A stretch of DNA of 64,000 nucleotides from an uncultured Granulosicoccaceae bacterium (lineage in GTDB: Bacteria > Pseudomonadota > Gammaproteobacteria > Granulosicoccales > Granulosicoccaceae). The stretch spans positions 124,001 to 188,000 of the forward strand of contig CALGLE010000009.1 in NCBI GenBank assembly GCA_937930305.1, given 5' to 3'. The notes beneath the pieces were generated by a model. It was not told the origin of the DNA. It searched no databases and was given only the letters and a program-made list of their open reading frames with translations. Made by a program: the position numbers and the translations under genes. Each line of letters opens with the position of its first letter. Positions within the stretch are counted from its first letter, which is position 1. Positions 27,490 through 37,988 of this stretch are shown in pieces.

Positions 27490-29079
27490 ATGACTCGGAA
27501 GACATTGTCTGCCGCCGTCTTGTTTGCACTCGCCGCTCAAGGCGTAATGACAGCCGCTCAAGCTGAAACTCTGCGCTGGGCTCGTGCGGGTGATTCGCTC
27601 ACCCTCGACCCTCACGCACAGAACGAAGGCCCCACCCACACCCTAGCGCACCAAATTTACGAGCCCTTGCTGCATCGTGATATGAGCGCATCGGTCATCC
27701 CGGCTTTGGCCACAGAATGGGCACCCACCGAAGACCCAACCGTTTGGCGCTTCAAACTGCGTGAAGGCGTTAAATTTCATAACGGCGAAGACTTCACGGC
27801 TGATGACGTGGTTTTTTCTCTCGAACGCGCCATGAAGCCCACATCAGCCATGAAAGAATTACTGTCTTCAGTGGCTAGCGTAACCAAAGTGGATGATTTC
27901 ACTGTGGACATCACCACCGATGGCCCAAACCCACTAATGCCGAGCAACCTCACCAATTTGTTCATCATGGATTCGGGTTGGACAACCGACAACGATTCAG
28001 CCGAACCGCAGGACATCGCCAACGGGGGTGACAACTTCGCCGCTAAGAACACCAATGGCACCGGTGCCTTTCAATTGGTGTCACGCGTTGTGGATGAAAA
28101 AACCATTCTCAAAGCCAATGATGCCTATTGGGGTAAGGATGAATTCCCACTGGAAGTTAGCGAAATTGTCTTCACCCCTATCCAGTCTGCGGCAACACGC
28201 GTTGCTGCCCTGTTGTCGGGCGAAGTCGATTTCATACAAGATGTACCCGTGCAAGATTTGGCTCGCGTCGGCGGCACTGACTCGCTAAAAATTGTGAATG
28301 CTGCGCAAAATCGAACAATCTTTTTCGGTCTGAACAGTGGGGATGAGGATCTCACCAGTGATAACGTTGAAGGCAAAAATCCCTTCTCTGATGTTCGGGT
28401 ACGCCAAGCGATGAACATGGCGATTAATCGTGATGCCATTCAACGCGTAGTGATGCGTGATCAGTCCTCACCCACAGGGGTCATCATGCCTCCGTTCGTT
28501 AATGGTTGGACAGAAGCGCTTGACGCCTATCCTGCTGTTGATGTGGCTGGCGCTAAAGCTTTGATGGCAGAAGCTGGCTACGGCGATGGATTTTCCGTGG
28601 TACTCAATTGCCCGAACGATCGTTATATCAACGACGAAGCTATTTGCCAGGCAGCGGTGGGTATGTTTGCGCAAATCGGCATTACAGTGAATTTGGATGC
28701 TAAACCTAAGGCTCAACACTTTCCGTTAATTCAAAACAGAACAACGGATTTCTACATGTTGGGTTGGGGTGTTCCAACATTTGATTCCGAGTACATCTTT
28801 AACTTCCTCGTTCACAGCACCACCGATGAGCTGGGCTCGTGGAACGGTACTCGTAACTCCAATCCAGACTGGGACGCCAAAATTGTTAGCTTGGCCTCAG
28901 AAACGGATTTGGATAAGCGTAACGCCACCATCAAAGCAATTTGGGATGGCGTGCAGGCTGAAACTTTATACTTGCCAATCCATAACCAAGTTTTAAATTG
29001 GGGCATGAACAAGAGCGTTAACTTTGATGTGCAACCTGAAGATCAACCGCACTTCAAATTCTTAACATTCACCAAGTAG
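27490..29079 (+). CDS. ABC transporter substrate-binding protein, family 5 (peptide type)
   Basis: 529-aa periplasmic binding protein of the DppA/OppA family. Sec signal peptide with cleavage after AQA (residue 25), then LRWARAGDSLTLDPHAQNEGPT, WRFKLREGVKFHNGEDFTADDVVFSLERA and the C-terminal YLPIHNQVLNWG, all typical. It delivers di- or oligopeptides or similar ligands to the permeases encoded next. Ribosome site GGAG 7 bases before the start. A hairpin follows the gene before the permease genes, which probably raises its level above theirs. Confidence 0.93.
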   Translation: MTRKTLSAAVLFALAAQGVMTAAQAETLRWARAGDSLTLDPHAQNEGPTHTLAHQIYEPLLHRDMSASVIPALATEWAPTEDPTVWRFKLREGVKFHNGEDFTADDVVFSLERAMKPTSAMKELLSSVASVTKVDDFTVDITTDGPNPLMPSNLTNLFIMDSGWTTDNDSAEPQDIANGGDNFAAKNTNGTGAFQLVSRVVDEKTILKANDAYWGKDEFPLEVSEIVFTPIQSAATRVAALLSGEVDFIQDVPVQDLARVGGTDSLKIVNAAQNRTIFFGLNSGDEDLTSDNVEGKNPFSDVRVRQAMNMAINRDAIQRVVMRDQSSPTGVIMPPFVNGWTEALDAYPAVDVAGAKALMAEAGYGDGFSVVLNCPNDRYINDEAICQAAVGMFAQIGITVNLDAKPKAQHFPLIQNRTTDFYMLGWGVPTFDSEYIFNFLVHSTTDELGSWNGTRNSNPDWDAKIVSLASETDLDKRNATIKAIWDGVQAETLYLPIHNQVLNWGMNKSVNFDVQPEDQPHFKFLTFTK

Positions 29080-29092
29080 TGGTTATTGCAAC

Positions 29093-29118
29093 CCAGTGCC
29101 GCGCTCTAGCGGCACTGG
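29093..29118 (+). terminator. Intercistronic hairpin (attenuator or mRNA-stabilising)
   Basis: A perfect 10-base stem, CCAGTGCCGC and its complement, with a 6-base loop, 13 bases after the binding-protein stop. No clear T-run follows, so it more likely stabilises or partly attenuates the binding-protein mRNA ahead of the permease genes than ends it fully. Confidence 0.65.
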
Positions 29119-29180
29119 CTGTTGTTACTGTAAACTCAGGCCCACTCGACGTCAGTGGTATCAACGGTGAGGCCACCTAA

Positions 29181-30161
29181 GTGTTTGCATACATCATTCG
29201 GCGCTTTTTTCAAGGCGCGCTCGTTCTGGGCATTGTTGGCTTCATTGCCTTCAGCATGTTTCGCTTTATTGGCGACCCCTACGAAAATATTCTTGGCCAA
29301 GACGCTACCGTGCTGGATCGTCAGGCGTTGGAAGAGCGGCTTGGTTTAAACAAACCCATCGCGATTCAATATCTCAAATTCCTGGGCAACGCGATGCAGG
29401 GTGAATTTGGCGTATCCTATCGAAACGGAATTCCCGTTTCAGAAATGATTGCGCAACGTCTGCCCGCCACCATTGAATTGGCTATCGTTTCTGCCCTGTT
29501 CGCACTTTTTCTTGGTGTTTTATTGGGCGTCTATACGGCGATCAACCGCGATGGCTTCCTCGCCAATTTCATCATGACAACCTCTTTAATTGGCGTCTCC
29601 CTACCCACGTTTTTGATCGGCATCCTACTCATCTGGGTGTTCGCGGTGGAACTCAATGTACTACCCTCATTCGGTCGCGGCGAAACGGTAGAAATATGGG
29701 GTTGGAAAACTGGGCTGGCCACAGCATCTGGGCTTAAGTCCATCATCTTGCCCGCCATTACTTTGGGCTTGTACCAAATGACCTTGGTTATGCGTTTAGT
29801 CCGTTCGGAAATGTTAGAAGTGCTGCGCACCGATTACATCCGATTTGCACGAGCGCGCGGGCTTACTCGACGTGCAATTAATTTCGGCCATGCGTTGAAG
29901 AACACCTTGCTACCGGTCATTACCATCATCGGGATACAACTTGGACAAATCATCGCCTTCGCCATCATTACTGAAACCGTTTTCCAATGGCCCGGTGTCG
30001 GCTTGCTGTTCATCAACGCCGTTAACTTCGTCGATGTTCCCATCATGGCCACGTATTTGTTGTTGGTCGGTTCCTTGTTTGTAGTCATAAACCTGGTGGT
30101 GGATTTACTCTATGTGGTCATTGATCCGCGCTTACGTCTTGATGGCACGGAGGCACGCTAG
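29181..30161 (+). CDS. ABC transporter permease, DppB type
   Basis: 326-aa inner-membrane permease with six hydrophobic segments. The N-terminus MFAYIIRRFFQGALVLGIVGFI is typical of DppB/OppB. The EAA loop is present as MLEVLRTDYIRFARARGLTRRAINFGHALKN. Predicted start is GTG. Its TAG stop shares one base with the GTG start of the next permease. First membrane subunit of the peptide-type importer. Confidence 0.93.
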   Translation: MFAYIIRRFFQGALVLGIVGFIAFSMFRFIGDPYENILGQDATVLDRQALEERLGLNKPIAIQYLKFLGNAMQGEFGVSYRNGIPVSEMIAQRLPATIELAIVSALFALFLGVLLGVYTAINRDGFLANFIMTTSLIGVSLPTFLIGILLIWVFAVELNVLPSFGRGETVEIWGWKTGLATASGLKSIILPAITLGLYQMTLVMRLVRSEMLEVLRTDYIRFARARGLTRRAINFGHALKNTLLPVITIIGIQLGQIIAFAIITETVFQWPGVGLLFINAVNFVDVPIMATYLLLVGSLFVVINLVVDLLYVVIDPRLRLDGTEAR

Positions 30162-31081
30162 TGAGTGATTCGCGCTGGCTTCGGTGGTGGCAATCGGATG
30201 TGATGTGGTCGTGGCGTAGGTCCCCGGTGGCTATCGTATCTACCGCCGTGTTTTTTGCTTTGGCATTCGCGGCTATTTTCGCCCCATTGGTTGCCCCCTA
30301 CACACCCTTTGATCCGTCCTCGTTAAATTTAATGGATGGCTTCACAGCTCCAGGTGAAACCGGCATGGGTTCAGGAAATAAATATTGGCTGGGCACCGAT
30401 GACCAAGGCCGCGATATTTTCTCAGCCATTTTGTACGGTATGCGCTTATCGCTATTTATAGGTGTTATGGCCGTCACCTTGGCGGCCATTCTGGGCATTT
30501 CACTGGGCTTGATTGCGGGCTACTTTGGTGGCTGGATAGACGCTGTCATCATGCGTATTGCAGACATACAACTCACCTTCCCATCCATTCTGGTGGCCAT
30601 GTTAATTTTTGGTGTTGCACGGGGTTTAACACCACCAGAGTTGCGAGATCAAATGGCCGTGTGGGTTTTAATCATCTCAATTGGTTTATCCGATTGGGTG
30701 CAATTTGCAAGAACCGTTAGAAGTTCTGCGATGGTGGAGTCACGCAAAGAATATGTGCAGGCCGCGCGACTCATTGGCCGTAGCCCGATGATTATTTTGA
30801 GGAAGCATCTATTGCCGAACGTGATGAGCCCGGTGTTAGTTATTGCAACCATCTCATTAGCCTTGGCCATTATTTTAGAAGCCACCCTATCGTTTTTAGG
30901 TGTTGGGGCGCCGCCAACTAAACCCTCTCTAGGCACACTCATTCGCATCGGCCAAGATTTTTTATTCGCGGGTGAGTGGTGGATAATCTTGTTTCCATCA
31001 CTGACGTTATTAGTGCTTGCGCTATCAGTCAATCTGTTAGGTGATTGGCTGCGTGATGTTCTTAACCCTAAGTTGCGCTAA
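30161..31081 (+). CDS. ABC transporter permease, DppC type
   Basis: 306-aa permease. N-terminal oligopeptide-permease segment (WRRSPVAIVSTAVFFALAFAAIFAPLVAPY), the DppC marker WLGTDDQGRDIFSAILYGMRLSL, and the EAA loop VQAARLIGRSPMIILRKHLLPNV for docking with the ATPase. GTG start overlapping the previous stop by one base. Forms the heterodimeric channel with the preceding permease. Confidence 0.94.
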   Translation: MSDSRWLRWWQSDVMWSWRRSPVAIVSTAVFFALAFAAIFAPLVAPYTPFDPSSLNLMDGFTAPGETGMGSGNKYWLGTDDQGRDIFSAILYGMRLSLFIGVMAVTLAAILGISLGLIAGYFGGWIDAVIMRIADIQLTFPSILVAMLIFGVARGLTPPELRDQMAVWVLIISIGLSDWVQFARTVRSSAMVESRKEYVQAARLIGRSPMIILRKHLLPNVMSPVLVIATISLALAIILEATLSFLGVGAPPTKPSLGTLIRIGQDFLFAGEWWIILFPSLTLLVLALSVNLLGDWLRDVLNPKLR

Positions 31082-31084
31082 CGC

Positions 31085-32071
31085 ATGACGACAAACGCTC
31101 TATTGGAAGTGAATAACCTCACCGTTGAAATACCCACTCGGCGCGGCACTTTAATCCCGGTTAACGAGGTCAGTTTCAACATTGATCGCGGCGAAATCGT
31201 TGGCGTAGTGGGTGAATCGGGCGCTGGGAAGTCCATCACCGGCTCGGCCATTATCGGGTTACTCGACCCCCCTGCACGCATTGCTGGTGGCAGTGTGACC
31301 TTGCAAGGCAAGCTCATCAGCGACATGAATGAAAACCAGTTACGTGACATACGCGGCAAACGTATCGGCACCGTTTTCCAAGACCCACTCACTAGTCTCG
31401 ACCCGCTGATGTCTATTGGCAACCAGCTCAGTGAGACAGCCATGGCACATTTAAATATTGGCCGTGACCAAGCTCGAGAAAAGGCCTTGCAAGCTTTAAT
31501 TGATGTCGGCATCCCAGCGGCGGAATCTCGACTCGATGCTTATCCCCACGAATTTTCCGGCGGTATGCGCCAACGCGTTGTCATCGCACTCGCACTCATA
31601 GGCGATCCTGAATTAATCATTGCCGATGAACCGACCACAGCATTAGATGTATCGGTGCAAGCGCAAGTGTTGATGCTACTTAAACGTTTATGCAAAGAGC
31701 GCAACACCGGTGTCATGCTCATCACCCATGACATGGGTGTTATTGCCGAAACTACGGATCGCGTGGTGGTTTTATACGCAGGACGTGTCGCTGAAATTGG
31801 GGATACTCGCCAAGTGCTGACTGCTGCCATACACCCGTATACCCAAGGATTGGTTGGTGCCACGCCGAACCCAACGAATCTTGCCAACAGCCAGGAACGG
31901 CTCAACCAAATTCCAGGCACCATGCCAGGGCTTTTGTCCATGCCGGCGGGTTGCCCCTTTCACCCGCGCTGCTCAGAAGTTATGGAAGTGTGTAAAACCA
32001 CCTTGCCCACGCTCAGTCAACGAGAGAATTCCACCATTGCCTGCCATCTGGGTGCAGAGGCAAAAACATGA
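31085..32071 (+). CDS. ABC transporter ATP-binding protein, DppD type
   Basis: 328-aa ATPase. Walker A GESGAGKS, Q-loop FQDPLTSLDP, signature FSGGMRQR, Walker B LIIADEPTTALD and H-loop ITHDMG are present. The C-terminal oligopeptide-type extension carries the HPYTQGLVGATPNP segment and a Cys cluster (CPFHPRC, CKTTLP, CHLG) that in DppD/DppF homologues can bind an iron-sulfur cluster. Three bases after the permease stop; its own stop overlaps the next start. Confidence 0.94.
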   Translation: MTTNALLEVNNLTVEIPTRRGTLIPVNEVSFNIDRGEIVGVVGESGAGKSITGSAIIGLLDPPARIAGGSVTLQGKLISDMNENQLRDIRGKRIGTVFQDPLTSLDPLMSIGNQLSETAMAHLNIGRDQAREKALQALIDVGIPAAESRLDAYPHEFSGGMRQRVVIALALIGDPELIIADEPTTALDVSVQAQVLMLLKRLCKERNTGVMLITHDMGVIAETTDRVVVLYAGRVAEIGDTRQVLTAAIHPYTQGLVGATPNPTNLANSQERLNQIPGTMPGLLSMPAGCPFHPRCSEVMEVCKTTLPTLSQRENSTIACHLGAEAKT

Positions 32072-33060
32072 ATGAATCGTTAGTCACGGTACAGGCGCTC
32101 ACCCGGGTTTTTGATGTATCCAAACCCTGGTTAAATCGCGTGTTAGCCAGAGAGAAAAGACAAACGCTCACAGCGGTGGATTCTGTGGACTTCAGCATCG
32201 AACGCGGCAGTACCTACGCGCTGGTAGGAGAAAGTGGTTCAGGTAAATCCACCATCGCGAAAATGTTAGTGGGGCTACTCAGTCCAACTTCTGGACGAGT
32301 GCATATCGATGGTGTGGATTTAGCCAACGCCAGTGCTGCGGATATTTCAAGCACTCGTAAACGTATCCATATGATCTTTCAAGATCCCTACGCCAGCTTG
32401 AATCCACGTTGGCGCGTTCGCGACATTGTCGGTGAACCGATTGATGCGTTTATGAATGTATCAGCCACTGAGCGAGCAAAAAAAGTGGATGAACTGCTTG
32501 AAAAGGTCGGCTTATCAACCAAAGATGGCGCTAAGTTTCCGCATGAATTCTCCGGTGGCCAGCGCCAACGCATTGGTATTGCGCGCGCCTTAGCATCAGA
32601 CCCAGAATTCATCGTTTGTGATGAACCCACATCAGCACTGGATGTTTCGGTGCAAGCGCAGGTGTTAAACCTCATGCGCGACTTGCAAAGAGACTTAGGC
32701 TTAACCTATCTATTCATCACGCACGACTTGGCCGTTGTGCGCTACATGGCCGATCATGTGGGTGTTTTGTATTTGGGACGACTGATTGAATCAGCCCCGC
32801 GGCAGCAACTGTTCGATTCGCCCGCACACCCGTACACTCAAATGCTCATTGATGCCGCCCCCAGGGTGGACGGATTTGGTCGAGATCACGAAGCGGTTGA
32901 CGGTGAAATTCCAGACCCGATATCACCGCCTAGCGGGTGTCATTTTCACCCCCGGTGCAAACAACGAATAGATCAATGCAACCAACAGGTTCCTACTGTT
33001 CAACACGCCGATGACCGATCAGTCAGTTGCCTGCTGCACAGCCAGGGGCTGAATCTTTAG
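32068..33060 (+). CDS. ABC transporter ATP-binding protein, DppF type
   Basis: 330-aa ATPase pairing with the preceding subunit. Walker A GESGSGKS, Q-loop FQDPYASLNPR, signature FSGGQRQR, Walker B FIVCDEPTSALD, H-loop FITHDL. The C-terminal extension has SPAHPYTQMLIDAAPR and CHFHPRC with further Cys near the end. The start overlaps the previous stop as ATGA. Completes a five-gene importer (binding protein, two permeases, two ATPases). Confidence 0.94.
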   Translation: MNESLVTVQALTRVFDVSKPWLNRVLAREKRQTLTAVDSVDFSIERGSTYALVGESGSGKSTIAKMLVGLLSPTSGRVHIDGVDLANASAADISSTRKRIHMIFQDPYASLNPRWRVRDIVGEPIDAFMNVSATERAKKVDELLEKVGLSTKDGAKFPHEFSGGQRQRIGIARALASDPEFIVCDEPTSALDVSVQAQVLNLMRDLQRDLGLTYLFITHDLAVVRYMADHVGVLYLGRLIESAPRQQLFDSPAHPYTQMLIDAAPRVDGFGRDHEAVDGEIPDPISPPSGCHFHPRCKQRIDQCNQQVPTVQHADDRSVSCLLHSQGLNL

Positions 33061-33062
33061 CC

Positions 33063-34517
<1,455 letters not shown>

Positions 34518-34696
34518 GGTTGTATTCCGTCGTAGTAAATTCTGGTGCCAGCGATTCCCTCCAGACTGGCCTAACCAACCGAAGACGAACCACCACAGAA
34601 TTCGATCTTAACGCTGTGCAACGCTGTTCGATACCTACGGGGTCGGGTTGCCAAACAAATTCACAGCTTTTCACCAAGCTCAGCAGGAGATTTCCC

Positions 34697-35812
34697 ATGC
34701 ATATCGGCGTTCCAAAAGAGATTAAAAACCACGAGTATCGCGTGGGGATGACTCCAACCAGTGTTAGAGAGCTGGTATTGGCAGGGCACCAAGTTAGCGT
34801 CCAAACCGATTGTGGCGTCGGTATCGGACGCACAGATGACGATTACCGAACCGCTGGCGCTGAAATTACCGACGGCCCAGAAGCGCTGTTTGAAAAGTGC
34901 GACATGATAGTCAAAGTGAAAGAGCCGCAAGCTTCTGAAAGAGCCATGCTTCGAGAAGGGCAAATACTCTTCACGTATCTTCACCTAGCCCCAGACCCAG
35001 AACAGACTCGTGAACTGGTAGACAGTGGCGCTGTTTGCATTGCGTATGAAACGGTCACCGGTCCTGGCGGAGGTTTACCGCTGCTGGCCCCGATGTCGAA
35101 AGTTGCGGGCCGTATGGCGGTTCAAGCGGGTGCTTACGCCTTAGAACACCCACACGGTGGATTAGGTATGTTGCTCGGCGGTGTGCCGGGTGTTGATCCT
35201 GCCAAAGTGGTTGTCATTGGGGCCGGCATGGTGGGTTCGCACGCCACGCACATTGCCGTGGGTATGGGGGCGGATGTTTGGGTATTGGATAGGAACCCAG
35301 ATGTTATTGAAAAGCATTGGGAACAATTTGGCCGCGGCACAAACAGCGTGTTCTCAACCGCAGATGCACTCGAGCATCACGTACTAACTGCAGACTTAGT
35401 TATTGGAGCGGTTCTGATACCTGGAGCCTCAGCTCCAAAGCTCATTACAAAAGATATGGTAAAGCGTATGAAGCCAGGCGCTGTCATTGTCGATGTGGCC
35501 ATTGATCAAGGTGGATGCAGTGAAACCTCACGCGCAACCACACACGCGGAACCCACGTACATTGTTGACGATGTTGTTCACTATTGCGTAGCGAACATGC
35601 CAGGCGGCGTGCCACGTACATCCACATATGCGTTGAACAACGTCACCCTACCGCACGTATTAGCGCTGGCCAATAAAGGTTGGAAAAAAGCGCTCTCTGA
35701 TGATGCGCACCTTATGGCAGGATTAAATGTTTGTCATGGCAAAGTAACCTACGAAGAAGTTGCCGAAACATTGGGGTACGAATTCACCGAGGCGAGTTCT
35801 TTACTGAACTAG
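34697..35812 (+). CDS. ald: Alanine dehydrogenase
   Basis: NAD-dependent oxidative deamination of L-alanine to pyruvate and ammonium (reversible), 371 aa, the usual length. Family features: MHIGVPKEIKNHEYRVGMTP, MIVKVKEPQ, FTYLHLAPD, the Rossmann loop VVIGAGMVGSHATHIAVGMGA, GAVLIPGASAPKLITKDMV, and AMVDVAIDQGG-like VIVDVAIDQGGCSETSR. AGGAGA 7 bases upstream fixes the start at 34697; the frame is open back to 34520 without support. Followed by a terminator. Confidence 0.95.
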   Translation: MHIGVPKEIKNHEYRVGMTPTSVRELVLAGHQVSVQTDCGVGIGRTDDDYRTAGAEITDGPEALFEKCDMIVKVKEPQASERAMLREGQILFTYLHLAPDPEQTRELVDSGAVCIAYETVTGPGGGLPLLAPMSKVAGRMAVQAGAYALEHPHGGLGMLLGGVPGVDPAKVVVIGAGMVGSHATHIAVGMGADVWVLDRNPDVIEKHWEQFGRGTNSVFSTADALEHHVLTADLVIGAVLIPGASAPKLITKDMVKRMKPGAVIVDVAIDQGGCSETSRATTHAEPTYIVDDVVHYCVANMPGGVPRTSTYALNNVTLPHVLALANKGWKKALSDDAHLMAGLNVCHGKVTYEEVAETLGYEFTEASSLLN

Positions 35813-35838
35813 GTGTATGCTGTGATTTGGTAAAATCT

Positions 35839-35875
35839 GAACCGGCTCCTATAAGGGGCCGGTTTCAGTTTTGAA
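35839..35875 (+). terminator. Terminator of the alanine dehydrogenase gene
   Basis: Stem of GAACCGGCTCC (35839-35849) with GGGGCCGGTTTC (35855-35866), one G-U wobble in RNA, 5-base loop, followed by CAGTTTTGAACTTT. A moderate T-run. Confidence 0.75.
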
Positions 35876-35911
35876 CTTTAAAAAAAATTAATTCCAGCAA
35901 CCGAGATTCCC

Positions 35912-36937
35912 ATGATTCGATTTGGCGTTTTGTCCACGGCAAAAATTGGTGTTCAGCAAGTCATTCCCGCCATTCAACAATCTCAATTTGCGACAGTAAC
36001 AGCCATCGCCTCACGCGATGGCAAGAAAGCCAATAAGCTAGCCCAGTCGATAAACGCAGAGCACGCCTTCAGCTCTTATGAAGAATTACTGGCAAGTGAC
36101 GTCATCGATGCAGTGTACATCCCCTTACCCACTTCTCATCATTTGGAATGGACGTTAAAAGCCGCTGCTGCAGGCAAGCATGTGCTGTGCGAAAAGCCTA
36201 TCGCCTTAAAAGCACAGGATATTAAAAAACTCATTAAAGCTCGTGACAAGCACAAGGTTGTGATTTCCGAAGCTTTTATGGTGGCCTATCACCCACAATG
36301 GCTTAAGGTCCGTGAGCTCATCTCAAAAGGAAAGATTGGTGACATCCGCCACGTCCAAGGATCCTTCAGCTACTTCAATGTGGACGAAAAAAATCTAAGG
36401 AATAGACCCGAATTAGGCGGTGGTGTTTTACCTGACATTGGCGTGTACCCCACTGTGGTTACCCGTTTTGTCACTTGCGCTGAACCTTCCAGAGTTCAGG
36501 CCAGTGTCGACTTTGACCCCAAATTCAAAACAGACCGATACGCCAGCATCAAGGCCGACTTTAACGATTTTGAGTTATCGTTTTATGTGTCGACTCAAAT
36601 GGCTTTGCGCCAGAACATGGTGTTCCACGGCACAAAGGGGTTCATTGAAGTGAACGCCCCATTTAACAGCAACATTTACGAAGGTTCTGTGGTTCGGCTA
36701 CACAATGCCAACCACAGTGAATATCAATGCTTTCAGTTTGCCAATGTCAATCAGTACACGCTTCAAGCCGATGCTTTCGCCCAGGCCATTAGCCAAACTC
36801 CAAAGACTGCCAAAAAACCGACTAAAAAGTCACTAGCCTCACCCGTATTCAGTTTGGAAGACTCCTTGTTGAATCAACGAGTTATTGACGCAATCTACGG
36901 CTCAGGGGAACGCAAAGGTAACTGGAAAAATATTTGA
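35912..36937 (+). CDS. Gfo/Idh/MocA family oxidoreductase
   Basis: 341-aa NAD(P)-dependent dehydrogenase. Rossmann N-terminus FGVLSTAKIGVQQVIPAIQ, the family motif CEKPIAL with Lys95 as the likely catalytic lysine, GGGVLPDIGVYPTV in the C-terminal domain. Closest in feel to sugar 1,5-anhydro or trans-dihydrodiol-type dehydrogenases, but the substrate cannot be assigned. Sits alone behind the alanine dehydrogenase terminator. Confidence 0.9.
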   Translation: MIRFGVLSTAKIGVQQVIPAIQQSQFATVTAIASRDGKKANKLAQSINAEHAFSSYEELLASDVIDAVYIPLPTSHHLEWTLKAAAAGKHVLCEKPIALKAQDIKKLIKARDKHKVVISEAFMVAYHPQWLKVRELISKGKIGDIRHVQGSFSYFNVDEKNLRNRPELGGGVLPDIGVYPTVVTRFVTCAEPSRVQASVDFDPKFKTDRYASIKADFNDFELSFYVSTQMALRQNMVFHGTKGFIEVNAPFNSNIYEGSVVRLHNANHSEYQCFQFANVNQYTLQADAFAQAISQTPKTAKKPTKKSLASPVFSLEDSLLNQRVIDAIYGSGERKGNWKNI

Positions 36938-36940
36938 ATT

Positions 36941-36954
36941 ATGATTATTATCAT
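36941..36954. promoter_or_regulatory. Fur-like palindrome (tentative)
   Basis: ATGATTATTATCAT, a near-perfect 14-base palindrome containing GATAAT-like half sites on the opposite strand, 3 bases after the oxidoreductase stop and 83 bases before the small acidic protein gene. It partly matches the Fur consensus built of GATAAT units. Only two of three units fit, and neither neighbour is a known iron gene. Confidence 0.35.
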
Positions 36955-37037
36955 GAAATATAACCCCATTAAGGGGGTCGGCACGATTCCCGCTTAGAGG
37001 TCATTGTCTACCGTTAACAACAGTGTGGTGAGTTGTC

Positions 37038-37352
37038 ATGAGCGCATCGCAAAATCCGCATCCTGAAAAGGATGATGAGCTTTTTGAAGAACCCGATTAC
37101 GACAAATTCAGCGATGAAGAGCTCGATGCTTTGTATCGGGGCGAATCTATTGAATCGGTTAACGCCCATCAAAAATTAAACTCACCCACAAGCTCGCATG
37201 TGAATGTGCAACCTCCTACTGCTGATGAAGACATCGAAGTAGAAGAAATTGACCCAGCGCTTGAGCGAGAGTTACAAGCAGAACTGGGCGATGAAAGTTT
37301 TGATAGCGACGATGACTGGGACGCCATGGACGAAGACTTCGACGACTTATAA
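37038..37352 (+). CDS. Small acidic protein of unknown function
   Basis: 104 aa, about a third Asp and Glu, predicted disordered. It contains short repeated acidic motifs (DYDKFSDEELDALYRGE and DDDWDAMDEDFDDL). No domain recognised. A real gene is suggested by amino-acid use, its position between two solid genes and the lack of a competing frame. The stop is one base from the convergent IMPACT-family gene. A weak ribosome site precedes the ATG. Confidence 0.7.
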   Translation: MSASQNPHPEKDDELFEEPDYDKFSDEELDALYRGESIESVNAHQKLNSPTSSHVNVQPPTADEDIEVEEIDPALERELQAELGDESFDSDDDWDAMDEDFDDL

Positions 37353-37353
37353 G

Positions 37354-37953
37354 CTAGTCGTCTTGCCAGCTCGCCCCAAAAGTTTCTAGCAGTGCAATCA
37401 ATGCCTCACGCTGCTTAGCGGGATAAGCCAACATTAACTGCACATGTTCAGAAAAATCTCGAGACTCGATCGTGGTCTCAAGCTCAACCAATCTATGCTC
37501 TAAAGTGTTTAGGTTCGAATAAGCCAAGGTTATGCATAGATAGTCACGAACCACCACCGGTTGTGTCACTAGTTGTTGTAACGCTTCACTCACCGCTCCA
37601 CTGTAAGCTCGAACCAGGCCCCCAGCTCCGAGCTTTACACCACCAAAATAACGCGTAACCACCACCAAGGTGTTGCCCAAGCCTGAATGTTGCAGTACGT
37701 TGAGCATTGGTTTTCCTGCAGTACCTCTGGGTTCTCCATCATCGCTTTGATCGTGTAAGAAAAAATCGTTCGGTCGTCCAGCTACCATGGCCCAACAATG
37801 ATGATTGGCATCTGTGCTATTTTCGCGTATGCGAGCAATTTCCACTTTGGCCATCGCACGGCCGTCCACGGGCAAAACACGAGTGACGAAACGGCTGCGT
37901 TTGACTTCTAATTCAAACCTTTGTTCTAAAACCGGGGTAAGGTAGTCATCCAT
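37354..37953 (-). CDS. yigZ: YigZ/IMPACT family protein
   Basis: 199-aa protein of the UPF0029 (IMPACT) group, which in eukaryotes dampens GCN2 and in bacteria is of unclear role, with RNA-binding proposed. Family motifs: KRSRFVTRVLPV, HHCWAMVAG, SDDGEPRGTAGKPMLNVLQHSGL and VVTRYFGGVKLGAGGLVRAYS. The start at 37953 (MDDYLTPV) is typical; the frame is open to 37986. Divergent from the zinc peptidase gene with 35 bases between starts. Confidence 0.9.
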   Translation of the reverse strand: MDDYLTPVLEQRFELEVKRSRFVTRVLPVDGRAMAKVEIARIRENSTDANHHCWAMVAGRPNDFFLHDQSDDGEPRGTAGKPMLNVLQHSGLGNTLVVVTRYFGGVKLGAGGLVRAYSGAVSEALQQLVTQPVVVRDYLCITLAYSNLNTLEHRLVELETTIESRDFSEHVQLMLAYPAKQREALIALLETFGASWQDD

Positions 37954-37988
37954 TAAACTTATTGTAAGCCACCACAACATCAGCACCT

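Noticed and set aside
34520-34696. Upstream extension of the alanine dehydrogenase reading frame
   Set aside because: The family-typical start MHIGVPKEIK at 34697 has a good ribosome site; the 59 extra residues are of unrelated composition.
36964-36977. CCCC-ATTAA-GGGG hairpin as terminator of the Gfo/Idh gene
   Set aside because: Only a 4-base stem and no T-run after it; too weak to call.
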